The translations under genes were made by a program, and so were the position numbers. A stretch of DNA of 25,947 nt, taken from assembly GCA_031423155.1 (NCBI GenBank), contig JANPEZ010000014.1:1-25947 (forward strand), given 5' to 3'. The first letter of the stretch is position 1, and each line of letters opens with the position of its first letter. Origin of the DNA: JANPEZ01 sp031423155 (lineage in GTDB: Bacteria; Actinomycetota; UBA4738; HRBIN12). Under the pieces are notes generated by a model that was not told the DNA's origin, did no database searches, and was given only the letters and a program-made list of their open reading frames with translations. This document shows, piece after piece, positions 17,705 to 24,486 of this stretch.

Positions 17705-18550
17705 CTACCCCAGCTCGACGGGAACGCCCACGAGGGAGCCGTACTCGGTCCACGAGCCGTCGTAGTTCTTGACGTTCTCGTAGCCCAGCAGCTCCTGAAG
17801 GGCGAACCAGGTATGGGAGGAACGCTCACCTATCCGGCAGTAGGCGATGATCTCCTTGTCCGATGTGATGCCCTCGGCCTCGTACAGCGCGCGGAGCTCG
17901 TCGGCCGTCTTGAAAGTGCCGTCGTCGTTGGCGGCTTTGGCCCAGGGGATGTTCGCGGCCCCGGCGATGTGGCCGGGAACCTGCGACTGCTCCTGCGGGA
18001 GGTGGTCCGGAGCGAGTTTCTCTCCTCTGTATTCCTCGGGTGAGCGCACGTCCACCAGGCCGATGTTGGTGCCGACCTTGGAAAGCACGTCGTCTCGGAG
18101 CGCCCGGATCTCGGGGCGCTCGGCGGCGCCCAGGCTGATCGACGACGCCGGGTAGGAGGGCACGTCCTGAGTCAACTCACGGCTCTCCAGCTCCCACTTC
18201 TTGCGTCCGCCGTTCAGCAGCTTCACAGCATCGAACCCACGCAGCTTCAAGATCCAATAGGCGTATGCGGCGAACCAGTTGTTGTTGCCTCCGTAGAGGA
18301 CCACGGTCGTGTCATCTGAGACCCCGGCGGCGCGAAGCAGCTCGGTCAGATCAGACTGGTCGAGGTAGTCTCGGCCCACTTTCGTGTGAAGGTCCGTGGT
18401 CCAGTTCCACGAGACTGCGCCGCGGATGTGACCCTTCTCGTAGGCAGATGTGTCCTCGTCGACCTCGATCACGCGGATCGAGCCGTCCTGCATGTGGTCC
18501 TCGAGCCAGTCGGTTTCGACCAGAACGTCGGGCTTGGCGTACTCAGTCAT
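17705..18550 (-). CDS. Thiosulfate sulfurtransferase, tandem rhodanese (CysA2/SseA type)
   Basis: Transfers sulfane sulfur from thiosulfate or a similar donor to an acceptor thiol or cyanide. It has 281 residues from ATG 18550, which has a perfect AGGAGG Shine-Dalgarno. The N-terminal rhodanese domain is non-catalytic (GGNNNWFAAYAYW at 87-99, no Cys). The C-terminal domain carries Cys238 in the loop CRIGERSS (238-245). Segments such as VEVDEDTSAYEKGHI, LPQEQSQVPGHI and NYDGSWTEYGSLVGVPVELG closely match mycobacterial CysA2/CysA3. A TTG-initiated frame reaching 18727 was rejected because it would run through the leader. The roughly 215-nt leader contains a cysteine-containing ORF and a terminator (separate entries). 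The setting among suf genes suggests it supplies sulfur to, or salvages it for, Fe-S or cysteine metabolism; this is inference. Confidence 0.94.
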   Translation of the reverse strand: MTEYAKPDVLVETDWLEDHMQDGSIRVIEVDEDTSAYEKGHIRGAVSWNWTTDLHTKVGRDYLDQSDLTELLRAAGVSDDTTVVLYGGNNNWFAAYAYWILKLRGFDAVKLLNGGRKKWELESRELTQDVPSYPASSISLGAAERPEIRALRDDVLSKVGTNIGLVDVRSPEEYRGEKLAPDHLPQEQSQVPGHIAGAANIPWAKAANDDGTFKTADELRALYEAEGITSDKEIIAYCRIGERSSHTWFALQELLGYENVKNYDGSWTEYGSLVGVPVELG

Positions 18551-18585
18551 CGTTCCTCCTCTTGTATGCCGTCGGGAAATGGAAA

Positions 18586-18603
18586 AGGCCGCTTCCGCGG
18601 CCT
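18586..18603 (-). terminator. Leader terminator (attenuator) before the sulfurtransferase gene
   Basis: On the minus strand AGGCCGC-GGAA-GCGGCCT forms a 7-bp GC-rich stem with a GNRA-type loop. It is followed directly by TTTCC (the T run including the last stem base is TTTT). It lies 35 nt before the start codon and upstream of the Shine-Dalgarno, so it would stop transcription before the gene. Its left arm (18602-18596) can instead pair with 18647-18641 just after the upstream ORF stop, giving an antiterminator of equal length. Confidence 0.65.
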
Positions 18604-18648
18604 CGTGTTCGGGAACTGAGTCTGGGTTCGGGTGATGAGCGGCCGCGC

Positions 18649-18741
18649 CTATGCGCCCCCCGGATGGGCGCTGGGCGTCATACAGCACAAACGGGACGGG
18701 ATCATCGCCCCGACTACACCTATGCAACGTGTTCTGATCAT
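18649..18741 (-). CDS. Upstream ORF with tandem Cys codons (candidate leader peptide)
   Basis: A 30-codon ORF in the sulfurtransferase leader, from ATG 18741-18739 to TAG 18651-18649. It begins MIRTRCIGVV and contains SRLCCM, with Cys6 (TGC), Cys19 (TGC) and Cys20 (TGT). Three Cys in 30 residues is well above normal. AAGGA at 18755-18751 lies nine bases before the ATG. The region after the stop codon starts at once with GCGCGGCCGC, the antiterminator segment. Cysteine-rich upstream ORFs acting as cysteine-responsive attenuators of sulfur genes are known in mycobacteria; that this one does the same is inferred from its position and the terminator. Confidence 0.5.
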   Translation of the reverse strand: MIRTRCIGVVGAMIPSRLCCMTPSAHPGGA

Positions 18742-18774
18742 GCTCCCAGGTCCTTGGGTCGGGTCCGCAAGAAC

Positions 18775-18804
18775 GTTCTAGTCGACTTGCAGATGCGATG
18801 TCAA
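18775..18804 (-). promoter_or_regulatory. Promoter of the sulfurtransferase leader transcript
   Basis: On the minus strand a perfect TTGACA -35 (18804-18799) is separated by 18 bp from TAGAAC (18780-18775, four of six consensus positions). It lies just after the sufT stop. The predicted start near 18768 gives a leader of about 215 nt and places the upstream ORF about 26 nt from the 5' end. This is the best -35 box noticed in the window. Confidence 0.6.
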
Positions 18805-18824
18805 CCCTGGCAGGTGCGAGCCGC

Positions 18825-19232
18825 TCAGAAGATGCCGAGTGCGGCCTTGGCCTCGTCCGACATCATCTCGGGGCTCCAGGCGGGGCGAAGAACCATCTCG
18901 GATCGGACCTCGCTCACGCCGTCTACCTGCGAAACGAACTGATCCATCTGCTGTTCGATCATCGGGCCTATCGGGCACCCCATGGTGGTCAGGGAGTAGG
19001 TGATGTCGACCCCTCCGGCCGGGTCGATGTTGACCTCGTAGACGAGACCCAGATCGACCACGTTGATACCCAATTCGGGGTCGTAGACGTTCTTCAGTGC
19101 CTCCAGAACAGCGTCCTTGGCGACCGGGGACTCCTCCTGGTGTTGCGCACCGGCATCGGCCGTATGCGCCACACGGGTGTCGGTAGCCTGGTGGAGGCCC
19201 TCTTCGCCTACGGTGACTTCTTGTTCAGCCAT
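18825..19232 (-). CDS. sufT: SufT/MIP18-family (DUF59) Fe-S maturation factor
   Basis: Members of this family help deliver Fe-S clusters to client proteins. It has 135 residues; the first 38 are variable and polar, and the DUF59 domain follows (about 39-125). Hallmarks: YDPELGINVVDLGLVY (50-65) and the conserved cysteine in TTMGCPIGP (Cys86). A GAGGAAG Shine-Dalgarno precedes ATG 19232. In many actinobacteria sufT ends the suf operon next to sufU; here it lies 8 kb away, beyond sufB, as a separate unit followed by a new promoter. It diverges from the NarL-type regulator at 19311. Confidence 0.93.
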   Translation of the reverse strand: MAEQEVTVGEEGLHQATDTRVAHTADAGAQHQEESPVAKDAVLEALKNVYDPELGINVVDLGLVYEVNIDPAGGVDITYSLTTMGCPIGPMIEQQMDQFVSQVDGVSEVRSEMVLRPAWSPEMMSDEAKAALGIF

Positions 19233-19258
19233 ACGACGCTTCCTCGCTCCGGGCCTCT

Positions 19259-19264
19259 ATCCTA
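19259..19264 (-). promoter_or_regulatory. Possible -10 box for sufT
   Basis: TAGGAT on the minus strand lies 26 bp before the sufT ATG, with the Shine-Dalgarno in between. No convincing -35 is seen. A short dyad, GTAC-CAGA-GTAC, lies at 19270-19281 in the same 78-bp divergent spacer and could be an operator. The evidence is weak. Confidence 0.25.
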
Positions 19265-19310
19265 GTCTCGTACCAGAGTACTTCCCCATGAAGATAAGGA
19301 GCCCGTCACC

Positions 19311-19970
19311 GTGATGCCCCCCATCCGTGCGCTCATCGTGGACGACCATCCCGTAACCAGGGAGGGTCTGCGCACAGCTTTAGAGCTATCCGAGGATGCC
19401 GTGCTGGTCGTCGGCGAAGCCTCCAGTGGCGAGGAGGCCGTCCTTCGAGTTGCCGAACTGACCCCCGATGTCGTCTTCATGGACGTTCGGATGCCCGGTA
19501 TCAGCGGGATCGAGGCCACGAAGCAGATCCACGCAGCCTCCCCGGACACGAAGATCATCTTGATAACCATCGAGGAATCGCGCGGGGCCATCTCCGACGC
19601 CATCTCGGCCGGCGTGTCCGGCTACCTGCTCAAGGACGCCTCCTCCGAGGCACTCATCGATGCCGCTCGCAACGCCGTCGAGGGCCGGGCGGTCATCCAC
19701 CCCCAGCTCACGAGGACCTTCATCGAGGAGGCCAACCTGGCCGCCGAGCCCGGCCCCGGTGACGCACCCGCCACCACCCCTCTTTCCAAGCGCGAGCGTC
19801 AGATCCTGCAGATGGTTGCGAACGGGTCGACGACCAAGGAGGTCGCCCGAGACCTGGGCATCTCGCCCCACACCGTCAAGACGCACCTGGAGCGCATCTT
19901 CGAGAAGCTGGGCGCGAACGACCGCGCACAGGCAGTGGCGATAGCGATACGCACGGGCCTGGTCGAGTAG
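19311..19970 (+). CDS. NarL/FixJ-family response regulator
   Basis: A DNA-binding regulator of 220 codons. GTG 19311 is followed directly by ATG 19314; the AAGGAG Shine-Dalgarno ends about nine bases before the GTG, so GTG is favoured. With numbering from the ATG, the receiver has an intact site: Asp10-Asp11, phosphoacceptor Asp57 in FMDVRMPG, Thr85 in LITIEE and Lys107 in YLLKDAS. The C-terminal LuxR-type helix-turn-helix is TPLSKRERQILQMV, then TTKEVARDLGISPHTVKTHL and RIFEKLGA. Its partner could be the HisKA_3 kinase at 13261, since such kinases normally drive NarL-type regulators, or the adjacent kinase at 20024. It diverges from sufT, so sufT is an obvious candidate target; both statements are inference. 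Confidence 0.95.
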   Translation: MMPPIRALIVDDHPVTREGLRTALELSEDAVLVVGEASSGEEAVLRVAELTPDVVFMDVRMPGISGIEATKQIHAASPDTKIILITIEESRGAISDAISAGVSGYLLKDASSEALIDAARNAVEGRAVIHPQLTRTFIEEANLAAEPGPGDAPATTPLSKRERQILQMVANGSTTKEVARDLGISPHTVKTHLERIFEKLGANDRAQAVAIAIRTGLVE

Positions 19971-20023
19971 ATACGCGTCGCGGCCTCGGTCGTTAGGCTC
20001 AACCCAGCCTCCAGGCGACCGAT

Positions 20024-21268
20024 ATGACTCGAGAGATGACCATCAAGATCGTCCTTTGCGACACGCCCGACGGGCTGGCCGCCGTGCAGTACTTCCTCAT
20101 GCGCACCGCTCCCGATATCCAGGTCGAGGTGACGACGGAGGCCCTGCGCTCGGTGGAGCTTGCTGCTCGCACCCAGCCGGACGTCGTCGTGACCGAGATA
20201 ACCCTGGAAGGTCTAGGCGGGGACGAGCTGGTCAAACGCCTGCGCGCATCGGCGCCGGCCTCCAGGATCGTCTGCTGGACCTCCTCAACGGACCCGCGCG
20301 ACATGGCGAAGGTTCTGGCCGCAGGGGCTTCCGGCTACGTGATCCGCGAGGAGGGCACCGAGGAGCTGCTGCGCGCCATCCGGGCGGCCGCCGATGGAGG
20401 AGTCCAGCTCTCGCCGGGCGCGGCCTCGATGGTTGCCGGCACCCTGGGTGACGCGCTCGCCGAGATGGAGGGGATGCGCGCCGAACTGAACGGGCTCAGG
20501 GACGCGATGGAGCAGGGGACATCGGCGAAGGCCGACTTCTTGGCGAACATCTCCCACGAGTTGCGGACTCCGGTCACCGTCGCCAAGGGGATCGCCTACG
20601 TGCTCCGTAATCGCGATATCGCCGAGGACGAGCGACTGGAGTTCATCCAGCAGCTGCAGTCCTCGCTCGACAAACTCATGATGATGGTCGATGAGATGAT
20701 CACGATCGCCGAGCTGGAGAGGGGAACGCTCGAGCTCAACATCTCAGAGCTGGATCTGGCTCCGCTGATCCGCCAGGCCGTCGACGAGGTAGGCCGCATG
20801 TACCCGAACGTCGGCATCGACTCGCAGATCCCGGATTCCCTGCCTTCTCACGCCGACCCGGCTCGCATCGGCGGCGTCATACGCGAGATCTTGGACAACG
20901 CCTGCCGGTACTCGCCCGAGGGTGAACGGGTCGAGATCCGCGCCCGGGGACTGGACGAAGGCCCGGTGGTCTCGGTGACGGACAAGGGTCAAGGCATGAA
21001 CAGGGAGGTCGCGAATCAGGCCTTCGATCAGCCGTTCTCGACCGGCGAGGCCACCCTTCGCAAAGAGAGATCCGGCGTCGGTGTCGGTCTGCACCTGGCC
21101 CGTCAGCTGGTGGTCGAACACGGAGGGATCCTGTGGGCGGACCCGATCCCGAGTGGGGGCACCCGGGTCTCCTTCTGCCTGCCCGCTCGCGAAGGCGAGC
21201 ACCTGCGCAAGCCCCCGGCCCTCGGGGAACCGTCCGGTCAGCCGGCCCCGAGCAGCGCTTCCTCGTAA
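20024..21268 (+). CDS. Histidine kinase with N-terminal degenerate receiver (pseudo-REC-HisKA-HATPase)
   Basis: A 414-residue soluble protein. Residues 7-135 look like the receiver and linker of a NarL-type regulator (AGASGYVIREEGTEELLRAI), but the phosphoacceptor aspartate is Glu58 (VVVTEITLEG), the acidic pair is Cys12-Asp13, and the lysine is Arg108. A coiled segment (143-170) leads into an intact HisKA domain (His178 in FLANISHELRTPVT) and a full ATPase domain: N box EILDNACRYSPEG (Asn292), G1 VTDKGQGM (318-325), G2 GVGVGLHLARQL. The kinase half should be active; the receiver half probably cannot be phosphorylated. It starts 53 bp after the NarL-type regulator and is likely in one operon with it. 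Its end overlaps the convergent btuD gene by 31 bp. Confidence 0.9.
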   Translation: MTREMTIKIVLCDTPDGLAAVQYFLMRTAPDIQVEVTTEALRSVELAARTQPDVVVTEITLEGLGGDELVKRLRASAPASRIVCWTSSTDPRDMAKVLAAGASGYVIREEGTEELLRAIRAAADGGVQLSPGAASMVAGTLGDALAEMEGMRAELNGLRDAMEQGTSAKADFLANISHELRTPVTVAKGIAYVLRNRDIAEDERLEFIQQLQSSLDKLMMMVDEMITIAELERGTLELNISELDLAPLIRQAVDEVGRMYPNVGIDSQIPDSLPSHADPARIGGVIREILDNACRYSPEGERVEIRARGLDEGPVVSVTDKGQGMNREVANQAFDQPFSTGEATLRKERSGVGVGLHLARQLVVEHGGILWADPIPSGGTRVSFCLPAREGEHLRKPPALGEPSGQPAPSSASS

Positions 21269-22488
21269 CTGCTCACGACCGTCGCGTTGGTTCGCAACTC
21301 GTTCCACAGCTCGCTTGCCCGCCCGCCGGTGAAATCACGTTCGTCGATCGGACTTTCCTCTATCGCGATGAGGCGCGTTCCACCTCGTCCGGCCTGGATC
21401 GCCAACTCGAGATTACGGATGTTGGCCGGTCCGATCGGTGCATCGCAGATGAAGACGACATCTGCGGCGGCCAGCAACGCGGCGCACTCCCGCGCGGCCG
21501 CATCATCGATCCCGGAGAAGGGCGGCACGCTCACGCGCAAGAGATTCATCCGGCTCGCGACCTCTTCGTCGGTGTCCGAACCGTGCAGGACGCCTGCGGT
21601 CACCTCATAGCCGAGCTCGGCGAGGCGGCGCATCAAGACCGATCCTCGCCCGGCGCCTCCTATCACGTGAGCACGTTTGCCGAGAGGCATCGGCGCAGCC
21701 GTTGCCAGCCCGAGTACGAGCGCGGGTTTGCCGGTGGCCCTGCTCCTCTCGATCTCGGCCTCGACCCCGTAGACGGTCTTGAGAAGCGAAGACGTCAGGA
21801 CGTCTTCTGGTCGGCCGTCGGCGAGGACCTGCCCGCGGTGCAGAACGACCATCCGGTCGCAGAGGGCAGCGGCCAACGTCAGATCGTGCATCACGGCCAG
21901 AACCGCCTTGCCCTCGCTCTCGGCCAGGCCTCGAACCAGGGAGAGCAACTCGACGACGTGACGGATGTCCAGATGCGTGGTCGGCTCGTCGAGGAGCAAT
22001 ACAGGGGCGTCCTGGGCCAGCGCTTGTGCCAGCACGACGCGCTGTCTCTCCCCCCCTGAGAGTTCATCGACCGGGCGGTCCGCAAGATGCTGAACCTCTA
22101 CGGCCGCCATCGCCGAGCGGGTTCGCTCCCATCCCTGTGGATCTCCGCCGCCCCATCCGTTCATGTACGGCGTGCGGCCCATCATCACCATCTCCAGGGA
22201 GGTGAACGAGAAGGCCGGAACGACATCCTGCGGCACGACGGCCACCAGATGCGCGGCGTCTTTGGCGCCGATGGAGTAAGGGTCGAAGCCTTGCAGGCGA
22301 ACACTCCCGGACCGGGGACGCAGCGCACGAGAGGCAACCTTGAGAAGCGAACTCTTGCCCGATCCGTTCGGCCCAACGAGGCCGACCACCTCACCGGCGC
22401 TCACCTGCAGGGAGACACCCAGTACCGCCGGTGGCCTGAGCCCATACCCGGCCGTGATGTCGTCCAGGATCAGCCTGGCTTCAGGCAT
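21238..22488 (-). CDS. btuD: Corrinoid ABC transporter ATPase with extra C-terminal domain
   Basis: The ATP-binding subunit of a FecCDE/BtuCD-type importer. Residues 1-255 form a normal ABC domain: Walker A GPNGSGKS (39-46), Q-loop Gln87, signature LSGGERQR (143-150), Walker B LLLDEPT (164-170) and H-loop His201. Typical members end near residue 260. Here about 150 more residues follow, opening with a Rossmann-like glycine loop (HVIGGAGRGSVLMRRLAELG, from 274) and containing AAADVVFICDAPIGPANIRN (340-359) and RLIAIEESPIDERDF. I recall similar extensions on some corrinoid-type ATPases, but their function is not known to me. The start overlaps the btuC stop by 8 nt, and the gene is controlled by the riboswitch upstream of btuF. 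The substrate is inferred from that riboswitch. Confidence 0.9.
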   Translation of the reverse strand: MPEARLILDDITAGYGLRPPAVLGVSLQVSAGEVVGLVGPNGSGKSSLLKVASRALRPRSGSVRLQGFDPYSIGAKDAAHLVAVVPQDVVPAFSFTSLEMVMMGRTPYMNGWGGGDPQGWERTRSAMAAVEVQHLADRPVDELSGGERQRVVLAQALAQDAPVLLLDEPTTHLDIRHVVELLSLVRGLAESEGKAVLAVMHDLTLAAALCDRMVVLHRGQVLADGRPEDVLTSSLLKTVYGVEAEIERSRATGKPALVLGLATAAPMPLGKRAHVIGGAGRGSVLMRRLAELGYEVTAGVLHGSDTDEEVASRMNLLRVSVPPFSGIDDAAARECAALLAAADVVFICDAPIGPANIRNLELAIQAGRGGTRLIAIEESPIDERDFTGGRASELWNELRTNATVVSSYEEALLGAG

Positions 22489-23521
22489 GGGACTCAGCCT
22501 TGCCCCGCTCCCGCCTGAGCAGATAGAGGAAGAAAGGGGCCCCCAGGAGCGCGGTTACCGCACCTATCGGCAGCTCCTCCGGCGAGATGACGACCCTTGC
22601 CAGAACATCAGCCGAGATCAGGAAGGCCGGCCCCGCGATCGCTACGGCGGGGAGCAGCTTCCTGTGATCGGGACCGACGACCAATCGAAGGACATGGGGA
22701 GTCATGAGTCCGACGAATCCGATGACTCCCGAGACCGACACCACCGCGCCGGCAAGCAGTGCCCCTACAGCGATCGACCGTCGCTTCGTTCGGGCGACAT
22801 CGACACCGAGCTGAGCCGCGCGCTCCTCGCCCAGCGATAGGACGTTCAGGTCGTGGGCCAGCAACACGGCCGCCAAAAGCCCGATCGCGACGATCGGGGT
22901 CACGATCTGCAGGGAGTCCCAACCTCGCGCGCCTAGGCCACCTAGAAGCCAGAAATAGATGCTGCGTATCTGCTCGCCGGAGAACGCCATCACGCTCGAC
23001 ATGACGGCAGAGATCATCGCGGCGACCGCTATCCCGGCCAGCAGCAGGGTGGCGACGTTCACCGTCGGGCCTACCCTGGCGAGCCGGTAAACCCCGAAGG
23101 CCGTGGCTGTCGCCCCGGCGAAGGCCGCGGCCGTGACCCCGAGTCCGCCGAAGGCTGCCGCCCCTCCCAGCACGATCACGACGATCGCTCCCAAGGCGGC
23201 TCCTGAGGAAACCCCGATGATCGCCGGGTCGGCGAGTGGATTGCGGAAGAGCCCTTGGAAGAGCAGCCCTGCCGTAGCCAGCCCCATCCCGACCACGCCG
23301 GCTAACAGAATCCTCGGAAGGCGCAGTTGGAACAGGATGACCTCGGTGGATCGGGGCACCGGCGGACGCCCTGCGAGCCCCAGTTTCCAAGCAAAGAGGC
23401 GCGCCGTGGAGGTGGGTGGGATCCACACCGCCCCCACGGCAACCGCGACGAAGATGCTCACAATCAGCAAGAGGGCCAGAGCCACCAGCACTCGCCGGTA
23501 GCGCCTGCGCCCCAACTTCAT
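22481..23521 (-). CDS. btuC: Corrinoid ABC transporter permease (FecCD/BtuC family)
   Basis: The integral membrane subunit of the importer; family members have ten helices. It has 346 residues with strongly hydrophobic segments throughout, beginning LVALALLLIVSIFVAVAVGA. FecCD hallmarks: LRLPRILLAGVVGMGLATAG near residue 67, LFRNPLADPAIIGVSSGAAL near 91 (coupling region), SGVIGFVGLMTPHVLRLVVG near 263 and the C-terminal LPIGAVTALLGAPFFLYLL. Its ATG comes one base after the btuF stop, and its end overlaps btuD, so all three are probably translated together. Confidence 0.93.
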   Translation of the reverse strand: MKLGRRRYRRVLVALALLLIVSIFVAVAVGAVWIPPTSTARLFAWKLGLAGRPPVPRSTEVILFQLRLPRILLAGVVGMGLATAGLLFQGLFRNPLADPAIIGVSSGAALGAIVVIVLGGAAAFGGLGVTAAAFAGATATAFGVYRLARVGPTVNVATLLLAGIAVAAMISAVMSSVMAFSGEQIRSIYFWLLGGLGARGWDSLQIVTPIVAIGLLAAVLLAHDLNVLSLGEERAAQLGVDVARTKRRSIAVGALLAGAVVSVSGVIGFVGLMTPHVLRLVVGPDHRKLLPAVAIAGPAFLISADVLARVVISPEELPIGAVTALLGAPFFLYLLRRERGKAESHA

Positions 23522-23522
23522 C

Positions 23523-24455
23523 TCACGCCGCCGGGTGCAGAGCGTCGGCGAGTTCTTGCAGGCCCTCCAAGACGCGGGGACCCGGCCGGCTCACCAGATC
23601 GGACGTCACCAGCACCACGTTGCCACTTGCGACCGCAGGGATCGCATCGAAGCCCGGACGCTTGCCGATCTGCTGAACACTCGCGCCGGATTCCTCCGTC
23701 GCGATGTACACCGCCGGACCCTGATCGATCAGATCGTCGACGGACCACTCCGGGTAGTCGCTCTTCGCCGAGGCCGATACCGGGTCGCAGCCGGCCCTTT
23801 CGAGGAGGTCGTATATGAAGGTGTCGGGTCCGATCGTGGTGAGCGGCGGGAAGTACACCTCGAAGAAGCATGAGACCGCCGGCTGACCTTCGAAGGTTGC
23901 CGCGATAGCGTCGGCCTGCGTTCGCATCCGTGACGTCAGCGAGGTCGCATCGGCCACTCTGCCCGTGATCGTTCCGACGGAGACGATGTCGGCGAGCAGG
24001 TCATGGAAGTCCGTGGCGTTGAAGGTCACGACCGGGATGCCGAGATCGCGAAGCTTGTCCTTCCAGGTGTCCCCACCGGCGATCGTGAGGAACAGGTCGG
24101 GCTCGAGCGAGGCCACAACCTCCAGGTTGGGGTCGACGCCGAAATCACCGGCTCCTCCGACCTGCTCGACACTCGCCGCTTCGACCGGGTAGTTGTCGTA
24201 GGGACCGGAGACGCCCACCAGTTCTCCTCCCAGGCCGAGCGCATACACGATCTCGGTCATCGACGGAGCGAACGTGACGATGCGTTCGGGGAGTTTCTCG
24301 ATGGTGACTTGGACCCCGTCGTCGTCGGTGATCGTGATCGGGAAAGCAGCAGGGAGCGACGCGGAGGCCGATGGTGAACCAGGCGTCGAGGACTTCGCAC
24401 AACCGGGTAGAACGAGAAGCAGGGCCAGGAGCCCAGAAGCGATGCGGTAACGCAC
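23523..24455 (-). CDS. btuF: Corrinoid-binding lipoprotein of the ABC importer (BtuF-type)
   Basis: The extracellular substrate-binding protein, expected to be lipid-anchored. It has 310 residues from GTG 24455, which has an AAAGGAG Shine-Dalgarno (24469-24463). The signal sequence is followed by a lipobox, LPGC (16-19). The mature protein is a two-lobe BtuF/FepB-type fold: PERIVTFAPSMTEIVYALGL near residue 57, GGAGDFGVDPNLEVVASLEP near 97, DLFLTIAGGDTWKDKLRDLG, and a C-terminal LVTSDLVSRPGPRVLEGLQEL. The open frame continues to 24671 but that part is the riboswitch. Substrate assignment to cobalamin or another corrinoid rests on the riboswitch plus the family. Confidence 0.92.
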   Translation of the reverse strand: MRYRIASGLLALLLVLPGCAKSSTPGSPSASASLPAAFPITITDDDGVQVTIEKLPERIVTFAPSMTEIVYALGLGGELVGVSGPYDNYPVEAASVEQVGGAGDFGVDPNLEVVASLEPDLFLTIAGGDTWKDKLRDLGIPVVTFNATDFHDLLADIVSVGTITGRVADATSLTSRMRTQADAIAATFEGQPAVSCFFEVYFPPLTTIGPDTFIYDLLERAGCDPVSASAKSDYPEWSVDDLIDQGPAVYIATEESGASVQQIGKRPGFDAIPAVASGNVVLVTSDLVSRPGPRVLEGLQELADALHPAA

Positions 24456-24486
24456 GAGCGTCTCCTTTCTTGCGAAGGACGACTCG

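Noticed and set aside
17625..17753. N-terminal extension of the carbonic anhydrase to 17753
   Set aside because: It would translate through a strong terminator hairpin and lacks family similarity; the start at 17624 gives the usual length.
18551..18727. N-terminal extension of the sulfurtransferase to a TTG at 18727
   Set aside because: The ATG at 18550 has a perfect AGGAGG and matches the family start; the extension runs through the leader terminator.
21185..21202. Hairpin GCTCGC-GAAG-GCGAGC near the end of the second kinase as a terminator
   Set aside because: It lies inside coding sequence, about 65 bp before the stop, and has no T tract.
21133..22059. A 308-codon plus-strand frame over btuD
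   Set aside because: Shadow of a gene with intact ABC motifs on the minus strand; the peptide is low-complexity with no recognisable family.
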